Positions 48,587 through 57,647 of a stretch of 64,000 nucleotides of DNA are shown in pieces (position 1 is the stretch's first letter; the number at the start of each line of letters is the position of its first letter). A model generated the notes under the pieces. It was not told where the DNA came from, did not search any database, and saw only the letters and a list, made by a program, of their open reading frames with translations. The stretch is taken from contig NZ_OY762614.1 in assembly GCF_963666145.1 (NCBI RefSeq), forward strand, positions 1 to 64,000, given 5' to 3'. The stretch is from an uncultured Desulfobacter sp. (GTDB taxonomy: Bacteria > Desulfobacterota > Desulfobacteria > Desulfobacterales > Desulfobacteraceae). The position numbers were made by a program, and so were the translations under genes.

Positions 48587-51280
48587 TCAGGCCTCTTTTA
48601 TTAATTTTCTTAAAACGTACGGCAAAATACCGCCGTGTATCATGTACTCAACATCAATATCCGTATCCAGCCGGGCAATGGCATTAAACGTAACCTCCTT
48701 GCCGTCTGCTTTGCGGGCCGTAATCTCAAGTTTCTTATGTGGGGCTAATTGTGACATCCCCTTGACGGAAAACAGCTCCGATCCGTCAAGTTCCAGTTCC
48801 TGCCACCCGTCTCCGTCAATGAACTGAAGCGGCAGCACCCCCATCCCCACAAGGTTGCTGCGGTGGATTCGCTCGTAGGACCTTGCAATGACCGCACGAA
48901 CGCCGAGCAGCGCTGACCCTTTGGCAGCCCAGTCCCGTGAAGATCCAGTGCCGTATTCCTTGCCTGCCAGCACAATCAGCGGCACATGATCCTGTCGGTA
49001 GGCTTCGGCAACATCAAAAACAAACCGTGTATCCCCTTCGGGAATTTTTTTTGTAAAACTCCCCTCCTTGGGAGCGACCATCTGATTTTTTATGCGGATG
49101 TTTCCAAAGGTGCCCCGCATCATCACTTCGTGGTTTCCCCGCCTGGCGCCGTAGGAGTTAAATGCGGCCACGTCGATACCTTTATCCTTGAGGTAAATCC
49201 CGGCTGGGTAATGTTCGGGAATCGCACCTGCCGGAGAGATGTGATCGGTGGTTACAGAATCTCCCAGCGCCATAAGCGCCCTGGCATCTTCAAAGCCTTC
49301 CAGCGGGGAGGGGCTCAGTGAAAAACCTTCAAAATAGGGAGGATTACGAATATAGGTGGATTCGGGGTCCCAGTTGAAGGTGACCGACTGGGAAATGTCG
49401 AGTGCTTTCCAAAATTGATCCCCTTGATAGATCTGTTCGTATTGATTTTGAAAATCCTCTTTTTTTACATACCTGCGGACCAGGGTCTCTATTTCGTCAT
49501 CTCCGGGCCAGATATCTTTCAGGTAGACCGGCTCGCCATTGGGGTCCAGGGCCACAGGATCTTGGGATAGATCCACATCCACCCGCCCGCACAGGGCAAA
49601 GGCCACCACCAGCATGGGGGATGCCAGAAAATTGGCCTTGGTCAACTGATGTATCCGGGCTTCAAAATTACGGTTCCCGGACAGTACCGATGCCACGACA
49701 AGATCCTTTTCTTTGATCTGTTTTTCAATTTCCGGATGTAAAGGACCGCTGTTACCGATACATGTTGTGCACCCAAAGGCTGCCACATGGAACCCCAATC
49801 CTTCCAGATAGGGCATCAGGCCGGCATCGGACAGATAGTCCACCACCACCTTGGAACCCGGAGCAAATGAGGTCTTGACATAGGGTTGGGGGAACACACC
49901 TTTTTTAACGGCATTTCTGGCCAGCAATCCTGCACCCATAAGTACGTAAGGATTGGACGTGTTCGTGCACGATGTGATGGCGGCAATCACCACACTGCCG
50001 TCTGAGATCTCAGCCGGCATATCGTTGATGCGAATCTCAGCCAGTTTTTTTCCAGGACCGGTCGCGTCTATCAGTCCTGAAAAAACAGTATCGAGTTCGC
50101 TGAGTTTTACCAGATCCTGGGGTCTTGCCGGGCCTGCAAGGCTGGGAACAATTTCTGCCAGATCAATGGAGAGGGTATCGCTGAATTCAGGCGTATCGTC
50201 ATCATGCCTGAACAGGCCGCAGGCTTTGGCCCAAGCCTCAACGACCTCAGCCTGTTCCGCCCGGTTGGTCATCTTATAGTAGTCAATGGTCTGCGCATCT
50301 ATGGGAAAAAATCCCATGGTGGCACCATATTCCGGAGACATATTGGCGATGGTAGCCCGGTCAGGCACCTTGAGGTGCTTCAACCCCGGGCCGTAAAATT
50401 CCACAAATTTTTCCACCACATTCATCTGCCGCAGGCGATTGGTGACGGTCAATACCATATCTGTGGCAGTCACACCGGGTTGAAGTTTTCCGACCAGTTC
50501 CACGCCGATGACTTCGGGAAGGGGCATGAAATAAGGCTGGCCCAGCATAACCGCTTCGGCTTCAATACCGCCGACGCCCCAGCCCAGCACACCAATGCCA
50601 TTAATCATCGTGGTATGGGAGTCGGTCCCCACCAGGGTATCTGCATACAGCAGATCATGGGTATCGGTCTTTGTCCGCATGGCGCCTCGTCCTAAATACT
50701 CAAGGTTGACCTGATGACAGATCCCGGAGTTAGGCGGGACCACCCGGAAATTATCAAAGCTCTTTTGGGCCCATTTTAAAAGACGGTAACGCTCCCCATT
50801 GCGCTCATATTCTTTTTCCACGTTCTTTTCCCGGCAGGTCTGAGTGCCGCTGAAATCCACTTGTACGGAATGATCCACAATCAACTCCACCGGAATCAGG
50901 GGATTAACCAGTGCAGGGTCTTTTCCTGCCTCAGCCATGGCGTCCCGCATGGCTGCCAGATCCACCACTGCAGGCACGCCGGTGAAATCCTGCATCAGCA
51001 CCCGTGCCGGATAAAAGGGGATTTCAACGGACTTGTCATATTTGGGCTTCCATTGGGCGGCTGCTATAACATCATCGGGCGTTACCGCCCCCTCCCATAG
51101 TTTCTTTAAAAGATTTTCCACCAGAACCCGTATGGAAAACGGCAGCCGGGCAAGCGAAGTCCCCGTCTTTGAGTCTAAAAAATTAAGGTTATTGAAGAAG
51201 TACGTTTGATCCTTGATCCGGATCTCATCCTTAAAATCCACTGCGTTAAAGGCGCCGGGATTTCCTTTGTTTGTCCCCAT
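48587..51280 (-). CDS. acnA: Aconitate hydratase (AcnA type)
   Basis: Interconverts citrate and isocitrate (EC 4.2.1.3) with a [4Fe-4S] cluster. At 897 residues it is a full-length AcnA/IRP-type enzyme. Cluster cysteines are in AAITSCTNTSNPYV (near 435) and GCTTCIGNSGPLHPE (near 505); other motifs are VGTDSHTTMINGIGVLGWGVGG near 210 (first part), VTTDHISPAGAIP, and KEYGTGSSRDWAAKG near 775. AGGAGA precedes the ATG. It leads the acnA-korA-korB operon. Its cluster is sensitive to superoxide, which fits the abundance of oxygen-defence genes nearby. Confidence 0.95.
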   Translation of the reverse strand: MGTNKGNPGAFNAVDFKDEIRIKDQTYFFNNLNFLDSKTGTSLARLPFSIRVLVENLLKKLWEGAVTPDDVIAAAQWKPKYDKSVEIPFYPARVLMQDFTGVPAVVDLAAMRDAMAEAGKDPALVNPLIPVELIVDHSVQVDFSGTQTCREKNVEKEYERNGERYRLLKWAQKSFDNFRVVPPNSGICHQVNLEYLGRGAMRTKTDTHDLLYADTLVGTDSHTTMINGIGVLGWGVGGIEAEAVMLGQPYFMPLPEVIGVELVGKLQPGVTATDMVLTVTNRLRQMNVVEKFVEFYGPGLKHLKVPDRATIANMSPEYGATMGFFPIDAQTIDYYKMTNRAEQAEVVEAWAKACGLFRHDDDTPEFSDTLSIDLAEIVPSLAGPARPQDLVKLSELDTVFSGLIDATGPGKKLAEIRINDMPAEISDGSVVIAAITSCTNTSNPYVLMGAGLLARNAVKKGVFPQPYVKTSFAPGSKVVVDYLSDAGLMPYLEGLGFHVAAFGCTTCIGNSGPLHPEIEKQIKEKDLVVASVLSGNRNFEARIHQLTKANFLASPMLVVAFALCGRVDVDLSQDPVALDPNGEPVYLKDIWPGDDEIETLVRRYVKKEDFQNQYEQIYQGDQFWKALDISQSVTFNWDPESTYIRNPPYFEGFSLSPSPLEGFEDARALMALGDSVTTDHISPAGAIPEHYPAGIYLKDKGIDVAAFNSYGARRGNHEVMMRGTFGNIRIKNQMVAPKEGSFTKKIPEGDTRFVFDVAEAYRQDHVPLIVLAGKEYGTGSSRDWAAKGSALLGVRAVIARSYERIHRSNLVGMGVLPLQFIDGDGWQELELDGSELFSVKGMSQLAPHKKLEITARKADGKEVTFNAIARLDTDIDVEYMIHGGILPYVLRKLIKEA

Positions 51281-51381
51281 AGTCTTTTCTCCTGTATGGT
51301 TGCCTGTTTTTTTACAGTTTTATCTAAATTTTGATTCGTTAATCGGCTGTTTATCCTGTGCCGACGGGTCTATGGCGATAT

Positions 51382-51771
51382 TTATTTTTCTTGGCTTTGC
51401 CCAAAGCTGCGTATAGCCAAGATCAACTGATCTGGAGAATCATTCTTATTTAAATGTGTCTTTGCGCCGGCTTCACACATATCCCTGGCAAGGTCCTGAT
51501 CCGAATGCATGGAAAAGCCGATCACACCAATATCCGGTTGACGGGAAAGAATCTGTTGGGTTACCTCGATGCCATGCATTTCACCTAAATCGATATCCAT
51601 AATGATGACATCCGGAGCAAGCGTCTGTGCAAGATTTATCGCCTGTTTTCCATCTTCGGCTTCTCCGACGATTAAAAAATCAGGCTCCAGTTGCAAAATG
51701 ACCTTAAGACCTTCGCGTATAGCCTTATGGTCATCAACAATTAAAATTTTGATGACATTGTCGTTTGTCAC
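51382..51771 (-). CDS. Single-domain NarL-type receiver protein
   Basis: About 129 residues from GTG 51771 (AGAGGC upstream; the frame extends to 51804). Complete receiver: KILIVDDHKAIREGLKVIL, phospho-Asp in VIIMDIDLGEMHGIEV, Lys in HLNKNDSPDQLI. It is like NarL/LuxR receivers but ends before any helix-turn-helix, so it is either a phosphorelay protein or a regulator that lost its DNA-binding domain. No kinase gene is adjacent; it follows acnA upstream sequence on the same strand. Confidence 0.8.
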   Translation of the reverse strand: MTNDNVIKILIVDDHKAIREGLKVILQLEPDFLIVGEAEDGKQAINLAQTLAPDVIIMDIDLGEMHGIEVTQQILSRQPDIGVIGFSMHSDQDLARDMCEAGAKTHLNKNDSPDQLILAIRSFGQSQEK

Positions 51772-52034
51772 AGCCGCCTCTTTTATCAATTTTTGAAGTA
51801 ACACAACAAATTATTGTGACTTTCATTTAAAATTATTTCATGAAATTTAGCACTAAAGCGAATTGCCGGACAATGAGGGTAATCCCTCATTTGGGCAAGC
51901 CAATATATGCAATTAAAAAAAGAGCTATAATCAAAAGTTGTGTTTGAAAATGAAGGCGGTGTATCCTCCGGCCGAACAAACTGCATATTTTCGGAAAACA
52001 AAAACAATAGAGGCGCTGATTCCCCGGCTTTATT

Positions 52035-52256
52035 TAAAAGGAGTATCAACCCTATTGAATCAACGATTGCAACTGTCCGGTTAAGAACGGCGAAGGTCAG
52101 GGGCTGTTTCTCGGCAACAAGCGTACTTTCAATGGCTTTCACACTGTGCCGGTCAGCAAAAAAAGCTGGATCAGGCTGTACCACTATGAAAAATTAGGAC
52201 AATTGATTGAAGGGATTAAATTCGTTGATGGAGTTGAGGATAGGAACGCCGCTTGA
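52035..52256 (+). pseudogene. IS256-family transposase C-terminal remnant
   Basis: The plus strand reads SINPIESTIATVRLRTAKVR, then SVLSMAFTLCRSAKK, and after a one-base frame change SWIRLYHYEKLGQLIEGIKF and a stop at 52254. NPIES-x-ATVRxRT is the conserved end of Mutator/IS256 transposases. The frame break lies in a run of seven A (about 52160). Nothing of the catalytic N-terminal two thirds was found. Confidence 0.75.
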
Positions 52257-52268
52257 TTCTAAAAAAGA

Positions 52269-52291
52269 GCTGCCGGGAAAATCCCGGCAGC
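52269..52291 (-). terminator. Rho-independent terminator
   Basis: Perfect 10-bp stem GCTGCCGGGA (52269-52278) and TCCCGGCAGC (52282-52291) with a three-base loop; on the minus strand it is followed by TCTTTTTTTAG. It ends the flavodoxin-TPR transcript. Confidence 0.88.
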
Positions 52292-52310
52292 AAGAGAGAA
52301 GGAGCCGTTG

Positions 52311-52658
52311 TCAAGCGGCGGCGACATCCAGTGTCAAAAGGTACACCAGATTTTTTTGAAGGGTTTTGTAAAGAATATTATCGGTACCGTAATGCTCAGT
52401 CACAATGGACATGGACTGCTCATATGAGAGCAGTGCCTTATCCCATTCCCCGGACATGGTGTGTAAATTACCCAGGTTGTTTAACAGTTTTGCCACCAGG
52501 CAATCTTTTTTGAGCTGGCGCGTCAACTCCAGCGCCTGGTTCATATTTTTAAAGGCGGTGTCAAACTTTCCGGCATTTCCGGCTGCCATGGCGGTACGGT
52601 TCATAAAACCGATATCCTTGAGCATGGATCGTAGACATTTTTTCTGTTTAGGCGGCAT
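52311..52658 (-). CDS. Tetratricopeptide repeat protein (115 aa)
   Basis: A small TPR protein with about two repeats: GNAGKFDTAFKNMNQALEL and LNNLGNLHTMSGEWDKALL, SYEQSM. TPR proteins are scaffolds. Its ATG lies inside the flavodoxin stop region (11-base overlap), so the two are translationally coupled; it may be a partner of the flavodoxin. No signal peptide. The basic N-terminus (PPKQKKCLRSM) is unusual. Confidence 0.72.
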   Translation of the reverse strand: MPPKQKKCLRSMLKDIGFMNRTAMAAGNAGKFDTAFKNMNQALELTRQLKKDCLVAKLLNNLGNLHTMSGEWDKALLSYEQSMSIVTEHYGTDNILYKTLQKNLVYLLTLDVAAA

Positions 52659-53091
52659 TGATCACATCCTGTGTCCATTCATTAATTTCTGATTGTTCGG
52701 GCTCTCCGTCAATTCTAAGGGACTCACACACGAGGCTTGCCCCAAGCTTTGCCAGGCGCTCTTCAAGGGCATCCACGGCACCGCAGAAATATTCATATGA
52801 TGAATCTCCGCACCCGAACACGGCAAATTTTTTGCCTGATAAATTTAATTCTCCGTTCATATTCTCATAAAAAGGGGCAAAATCTTCCTGAAACTCAATC
52901 TCATCGTCGCCCCAGGTGGAGCTGCCAAGCAGATACAGATCAAATGCCTCATTGAGAATATCCACATCCACATCAGAGACGTTAATTTTTTTGATTGTGT
53001 AATCCGCCTTGGATAGATCCGCTGAAATGATGTCGGCAACAGTCTCGGTATTTCCGGTAGTTGAGCCATAGATAATCAATGCTTTGCTCAT
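52648..53091 (-). CDS. Flavodoxin
   Basis: FMN electron carrier of 147 residues, the size of Desulfovibrio short-chain flavodoxins. FMN phosphate loop IYGSTTGNTETVA (residues 6-18), flavin-stacking regions LLGSSTWGDDEIEFQ (Trp near 60) and FGCGDSSYEYFCGAVD (Tyr near 98). ATG 53091 follows GGGAGGG. It can substitute for ferredoxin in hydrogen, pyruvate or 2-oxoglutarate oxidation; korAB lies 4 kb away. Confidence 0.93.
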   Translation of the reverse strand: MSKALIIYGSTTGNTETVADIISADLSKADYTIKKINVSDVDVDILNEAFDLYLLGSSTWGDDEIEFQEDFAPFYENMNGELNLSGKKFAVFGCGDSSYEYFCGAVDALEERLAKLGASLVCESLRIDGEPEQSEINEWTQDVINAA

Positions 53092-53351
53092 AAGCCCTCC
53101 CAAATTAATAATTTAAACGATTTGATTTTAGGTACGACTAACAATAAAAGTTTAAAAAAATCATGTCAAGTGTTTTTTAACAAAAATATCTTTTTATGTG
53201 TACTTATGCGAAATGCATAGAATTAAGCAGGCGTGAAACAACAGATATGAGCTGAATCTGGTCTATCGGCGACCGAATTCAGCCCACAACGAAAGTTTGA
53301 AGAAGCGTATTGGTGACATGGATTTTCTGACAAAACCCAATCGATGCAAAT

Positions 53352-54377
53352 TTAGATCACGCCTGCCAACTCATGCTTCAATGACCTGCCCATCAACCGC
53401 TCTACGGTTCTTTCCACAGGACTGTTTTCAAACAAGACGGAATAGACTTCACAACAGATCGGTAAATCGACATCAAGCTTTTTGGACATATTATAAATCG
53501 ACCGGGTGGTCTTGACCCCTTCGGCGACCATTCGCATTTCTGAAATGATGTCATCCAGGCACTTGCCCTGGCCAATCTGTTTGCCGACCGTGTAATTTCG
53601 GCTTAAAAATCCTGTGCAGGTCAAGAACAGGTCGCCTACGCCGGCCAACCCGGAAAGGGTTAAGGGATCTGCGCCCAGGCGGGTGCCCAGACGGTTCATT
53701 TCCGTTAAACCCCGGGTGATCAATGCCGCCCTGGGATTAAGCCCCATATTCATCCCGTCACAGGCGCCTGCGGCAATGGCAATAACGTTTTTCATGGCCC
53801 CGCCGATCTGGGTGCCGATAATATCGTGGTTGACGTAGACCCGGAAATTAGGACCGGAAAACACCTTCTGAATAAATTCAGCCACCTCATTTTTCTGAGC
53901 GGCCGCGGCCACCACAGTGGGCAAACCGGCTGCCACTTCCTTGGCAAAACTTGGGCCCGAAAGCACGCCGAAATTGTGGTCGGGCAGAAAATCTATGATT
54001 TCAGACAGGATATCGGTCATGGTCATGTGGGTTTTATTTTCAATCCCTTTGGACGCACTGACCAGCACAGTTCCCGGAGAGATAAACGGTTTCATCTGTG
54101 TGGCCACGGCGCGCATGCAATGGGATGGCACCACCATGAGCACGAGATCCTTGCCGGACACGGCCTTTTCAAGGTCATTGGTGGGTACAAGCTGCGGAGG
54201 CAAGGTAAACCCGGGCAAAAAACTTTTGTTTTCCCGGTAAAGGGTAATTTCCTCTTTTACCTCGGGCTCAAACGCCCAGTGATCCAGGGTAAACCCTTTA
54301 TCTGCAAGCAGTTTGGCAAGTGCCGTTCCCCAGGCACCGGCCCCGACAACGCCGATTTTTGTATTCATAATATCCAT
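53352..54377 (-). CDS. gpsA: Glycerol-3-phosphate dehydrogenase [NAD(P)+]
   Basis: Makes sn-glycerol 3-phosphate from dihydroxyacetone phosphate for phospholipids (EC 1.1.1.94). About 341 residues. Rossmann motif IGVVGAGAWGTALAKLLAD, then VPSHCMRAV, SASKGIE, LSGPSFAKEVAAGLPT, the catalytic Lys/NAD region GAMKNVIAIAAGACDGM and AALITRGLTEM, and GLAGVGDLFLTC. Start ATG 54377 or 54368; neither has a strong ribosome site. It lies 120 bp after the DJ-1 gene in the same direction. Confidence 0.93.
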   Translation of the reverse strand: MDIMNTKIGVVGAGAWGTALAKLLADKGFTLDHWAFEPEVKEEITLYRENKSFLPGFTLPPQLVPTNDLEKAVSGKDLVLMVVPSHCMRAVATQMKPFISPGTVLVSASKGIENKTHMTMTDILSEIIDFLPDHNFGVLSGPSFAKEVAAGLPTVVAAAAQKNEVAEFIQKVFSGPNFRVYVNHDIIGTQIGGAMKNVIAIAAGACDGMNMGLNPRAALITRGLTEMNRLGTRLGADPLTLSGLAGVGDLFLTCTGFLSRNYTVGKQIGQGKCLDDIISEMRMVAEGVKTTRSIYNMSKKLDVDLPICCEVYSVLFENSPVERTVERLMGRSLKHELAGVI

Positions 54378-54498
54378 AGACGACTTTATTCCCACCCGTC
54401 CCGACAAATTTGCCTGGAAGGATTTTTGATTGAATTGTTAAAATTTAAGTTTGCATTTATATATTACTTTTCACATAGATTCAACTTCAATAATCATG

Positions 54499-55047
54499 CT
54501 AAATAGCCAATCCCTTACGGACTTCCGCCACCGTTTCCGGCAAAAAAAGCCGGGCCACAAGTTCCAGGGCAAAATCAAGACTTGTGCCGCCACCCCGTGA
54601 TGTAACACAATTGCCATCCACCACCACATCAAGGTCTTGGGTATTGCCGTTATCAATGGCCTGGGTAAAAGAGGGGTGGCATGTGACCTTTCCCGGGGTA
54701 ATAAGACCATGGTGGTGCAGCACAACCGCAGGGGATGCGCAGATGGCACCATAGAGCCTGCCGGACGAGGCCTGGGCTTTGAGCATCTGCCCAAGCACCT
54801 CAGATTCTGCCAGATTATGGGCCCCGGGAAGCCCACCGGGTACGGCGATCAGATCAAAGGTCTGATCTTTACATTCGCAGATCAAACAGTCGGCAATTAT
54901 CTTTGTACCCCGGGCCGCCGTAATTTGCAATTCATCCACAGAGGCAACGGTCACTTTCGCCCCTGCCCTTCTGAGCACATCAATGATGGTGATAGCCTCC
55001 ATCTCCTCAGTTCCCTGGGCCATGGGAACCATTACACGTTTGGTCAT
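54499..55047 (-). CDS. DJ-1/PfpI family protein (YajL/DJ-1 type)
   Basis: 182 residues. N-terminal VMVPMAQGTEEMEAITIIDV with the conserved acidic residue of the active site, ALAVPGG-type turn LIAVPGGLPGAHNLAES, and the nucleophile elbow GAICASPAVVLHHHGLI containing the reactive Cys (near residue 104). Such proteins protect against oxidative or glycation stress. ATG 55047 follows AAAGGAT; the frame extends upstream into the batDE gene end. It sits right after the Bat cluster, consistent with a stress role. Exact activity cannot be told. Confidence 0.88.
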   Translation of the reverse strand: MTKRVMVPMAQGTEEMEAITIIDVLRRAGAKVTVASVDELQITAARGTKIIADCLICECKDQTFDLIAVPGGLPGAHNLAESEVLGQMLKAQASSGRLYGAICASPAVVLHHHGLITPGKVTCHPSFTQAIDNGNTQDLDVVVDGNCVTSRGGGTSLDFALELVARLFLPETVAEVRKGLAI

Positions 55048-55061
55048 TTTATCTATCCTTT

Positions 55062-57647
55062 CTATATAATTCCAACCTTGCTGCATGCCACCCACCCCAC
55101 CTTATCTTTGGCAAAGCGAATTTTTATATAATTCTCTTTTTTTTCAAGCACATGAACCCGTGTTCCTGCATGCAGGTCAAATAAAAGGGTGGCGTTATCC
55201 ATGGTTCCGGAACGGACATCGGCCTGTTCGGCAAGGACAACAGCCTTTACATCCGAATTGATGCGGTTGTATTCAAGACCTGCGGCCAGGGTGGTGGCGG
55301 CAAAGATCAGAAAAATAAAAATACCGACAGCTGAAAAAATCTGCCGGCCACGGATCTTTTGAACGGTGGCCCAGATAAAAAAACAAAAAGAAAGTGTGAC
55401 TGAGGTATACTGGAGCCATTTTAACGAAACCAGTCCCTGCCAGAAATAGAGGATATCGGCAAAGGAAAAACCGGCCTCTCGTTTATCTTTTAAAAGACTT
55501 TGGGCATAGGCCAGATTAAATTTCAGATCCGGGTCGGACGGGGCAAGTTTTTTTGCCCGTTCGTACCAGAGAATGGCCCGGCCTATATCCTTGGCTTTCA
55601 AATATGCATTACCGGTATTGTAGAAAAGATCCGGGTTCTTTACATGGGTTGCGGCAATGGCCTCAAACTGTGCGGCAGCCGCCGCATAATCACCGGCTTT
55701 ATAGGCGCGCACCGCATCCACGAATACCCCGGCATTGTCTTGTACGGCATGAACTTGTTTCGGGATACCTGTGTCAGCGTGAGCCTGGGCCGCAAGTCCC
55801 GTGCCCCGTGCCATGAAAAGGCAGACGCCTGCACAGATCACAACCATCAGAGTCCGGATCAGGGATGCCACCTGGGCGAGACTTTTTTGTGCTGTGTTCT
55901 CATCCATGGGCTTGCCCCCGAAACGGGCGGCATCCATTGTATCCATCAACCGGGTAACCTTATCCACGGTCTCCTGATCCCGGCCGCTGCGGGAGAGGAT
56001 CTGACGCGCCTCCTCCCGGGTCAGGCTTTGGCCGCCTTTACCGCCCAGACCCAACACGGCATAGGTCAGCGCTGAGGACAGGCCCGGCAAAAATTCGGGT
56101 GCTTCCGGTGAGGTTTTGCGCGCTTTTTTCAAATACTCCAATGCTTTTTCACGGTATTGGGCTTTTAAGGATTTTTCCCTGGCACCAAACCGCAAAGCCG
56201 TGCTTGCCGCTCCAAAACCAAATGCCGGCAGGCAGACCAGAAAAGCAAACCAGGCCATGGAGAGACTGGGCTGGGAATGGATACTTGATATTTCCTCTTT
56301 GATATCCAGAATATCCCGGTTCTGCATCTTGACCTCGGATTTTTCAACTTTGGATACTACCGCAGCGTTGTCTTCCGTATTTACGGCAGGCACTACATCC
56401 ACAACCGTGGAGGGACCGCCGGGCTGGACGTCAAGGCTTAACGGTGCTGTGGTAACCGTCTTGTATGTATTTGTGTCCGTATCAAAAAAGATCAGATGAA
56501 TTGCCGGGACAACTGCCTTGCCGGGCACTGAGGCCACCAGGGCCTGCTTGAACACCTTGTGTCCTGTAAATCCCTGTTCGGTGACCTGCACATCCTGGGC
56601 CGGGGTGTCCTCATACACTTTGAATTTAGCCATATCCAGGTTCAGGGCAGGCAGCGCCGCATCCATAATATTTCCCGTGCCCTTGATCGTCACGGTCAAT
56701 GTGGCGGATTCACCGGTTTTCACCGTAGTTTTATCCAGGGCACTGGCGATGGAAAAATTTCCCACAAGGCCAGAAAATGACTGATCGCCGTGATATTCCG
56801 GCAGGGCCGTCACCGTCAAATCCACAGGATTGGACACCACGCGCACAGGCTTTGCCGGTGTGGTATCAAAAAACGAATCCCGGAAAAATGAATCATTGAA
56901 CATCGAATTAAACGGATCCCGCTGTCTGGCCCGTTGCATGGGCACCTGGGCCACAAATACAGCCGGATCAATGGTAAACTGCCCGGGGGCATCGGCCTGA
57001 ACCAGATATTTTGCCTCATTGACCATAAAGGCCTGCCCGTTGATGGTCCGGGTGTATTTAGACCAGTCCGTCAACTGCTTGGCTGTCAGGCCTTTAAACG
57101 AAGGCGTATCAAAAGAGGCGCCTTTGATACGTTTTGCCGCACACAGTTTTATGGTATAGACGGCCTGCTGGCCGGGTACGATGCGGCTGCTGCTCAACGT
57201 GGCTTCGGCAAAAAAATCGCCCTTGTCATCACTGGTCTGGGCCGAAGGTTTTTGGACAAGGATTTTAATCTCTTTGGTCAGCACGGATTCACCGTCCCGG
57301 ACACAGGTGATGGGGGCAATGGTCAGCACACCGGTTTTCAGCGGTACCAGCATATACTGGTAGATAACCTTATGGCTCCATGTGCCGTTGATATAGCTTC
57401 TGCTTGACTGGGTACCGGCCGGATTCACTTGAAACCCGGAGATGGCGGATGTATCCACATCGGCCTCACCGCCGTCCACGATCACCTGCAATGACACAAC
57501 GTCCTGGGGGGTGATCCGGGTCTGGTCCACCTGGGCTGTGGCGGTAAAGGCAAGGGCCGTGCAAGGTAGGCTAAAGAGCAGCAATGCCAGGGCCATGCCT
57601 GTAAAAAATATTCGATTCATCTTGGAAATATTACCAGTCTTTATCAT
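55062..57647 (-). CDS. BatD-BatE fusion: oxygen-tolerance protein with TPR and SH3 domains
   Basis: 861 residues. A signal peptide (residues 10-33, core ALALLLFSLPCTALA), a BatD beta-rich periplasmic region (about 35-440; FKGLTAKQLTDWSKY), a membrane helix (SMAWFAFLVCLPAFGFGAAS), a cytoplasmic segment (about 490-600), another helix, then a BatE-like part: TPRs (AYKAGDYAAAAAQFEAI, NTGNAYLKAKDIGRAILWY), two membrane helices and a bacterial SH3 domain (DLHAGTRVHVLEKKENYIK). Usually BatD and BatE are separate genes. ATG 57647 has GGAG nine bases upstream and overlaps batBC by 17 bases; 57620 is an alternative. Bat proteins were linked to aerotolerance in Bacteroides. Confidence 0.85.
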   Translation of the reverse strand: MIKTGNISKMNRIFFTGMALALLLFSLPCTALAFTATAQVDQTRITPQDVVSLQVIVDGGEADVDTSAISGFQVNPAGTQSSRSYINGTWSHKVIYQYMLVPLKTGVLTIAPITCVRDGESVLTKEIKILVQKPSAQTSDDKGDFFAEATLSSSRIVPGQQAVYTIKLCAAKRIKGASFDTPSFKGLTAKQLTDWSKYTRTINGQAFMVNEAKYLVQADAPGQFTIDPAVFVAQVPMQRARQRDPFNSMFNDSFFRDSFFDTTPAKPVRVVSNPVDLTVTALPEYHGDQSFSGLVGNFSIASALDKTTVKTGESATLTVTIKGTGNIMDAALPALNLDMAKFKVYEDTPAQDVQVTEQGFTGHKVFKQALVASVPGKAVVPAIHLIFFDTDTNTYKTVTTAPLSLDVQPGGPSTVVDVVPAVNTEDNAAVVSKVEKSEVKMQNRDILDIKEEISSIHSQPSLSMAWFAFLVCLPAFGFGAASTALRFGAREKSLKAQYREKALEYLKKARKTSPEAPEFLPGLSSALTYAVLGLGGKGGQSLTREEARQILSRSGRDQETVDKVTRLMDTMDAARFGGKPMDENTAQKSLAQVASLIRTLMVVICAGVCLFMARGTGLAAQAHADTGIPKQVHAVQDNAGVFVDAVRAYKAGDYAAAAAQFEAIAATHVKNPDLFYNTGNAYLKAKDIGRAILWYERAKKLAPSDPDLKFNLAYAQSLLKDKREAGFSFADILYFWQGLVSLKWLQYTSVTLSFCFFIWATVQKIRGRQIFSAVGIFIFLIFAATTLAAGLEYNRINSDVKAVVLAEQADVRSGTMDNATLLFDLHAGTRVHVLEKKENYIKIRFAKDKVGWVACSKVGII

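Noticed and set aside
51786..52184. 132-codon minus-strand open frame
   Set aside because: It is antisense to the IS256 remnant and shows no domain of its own.
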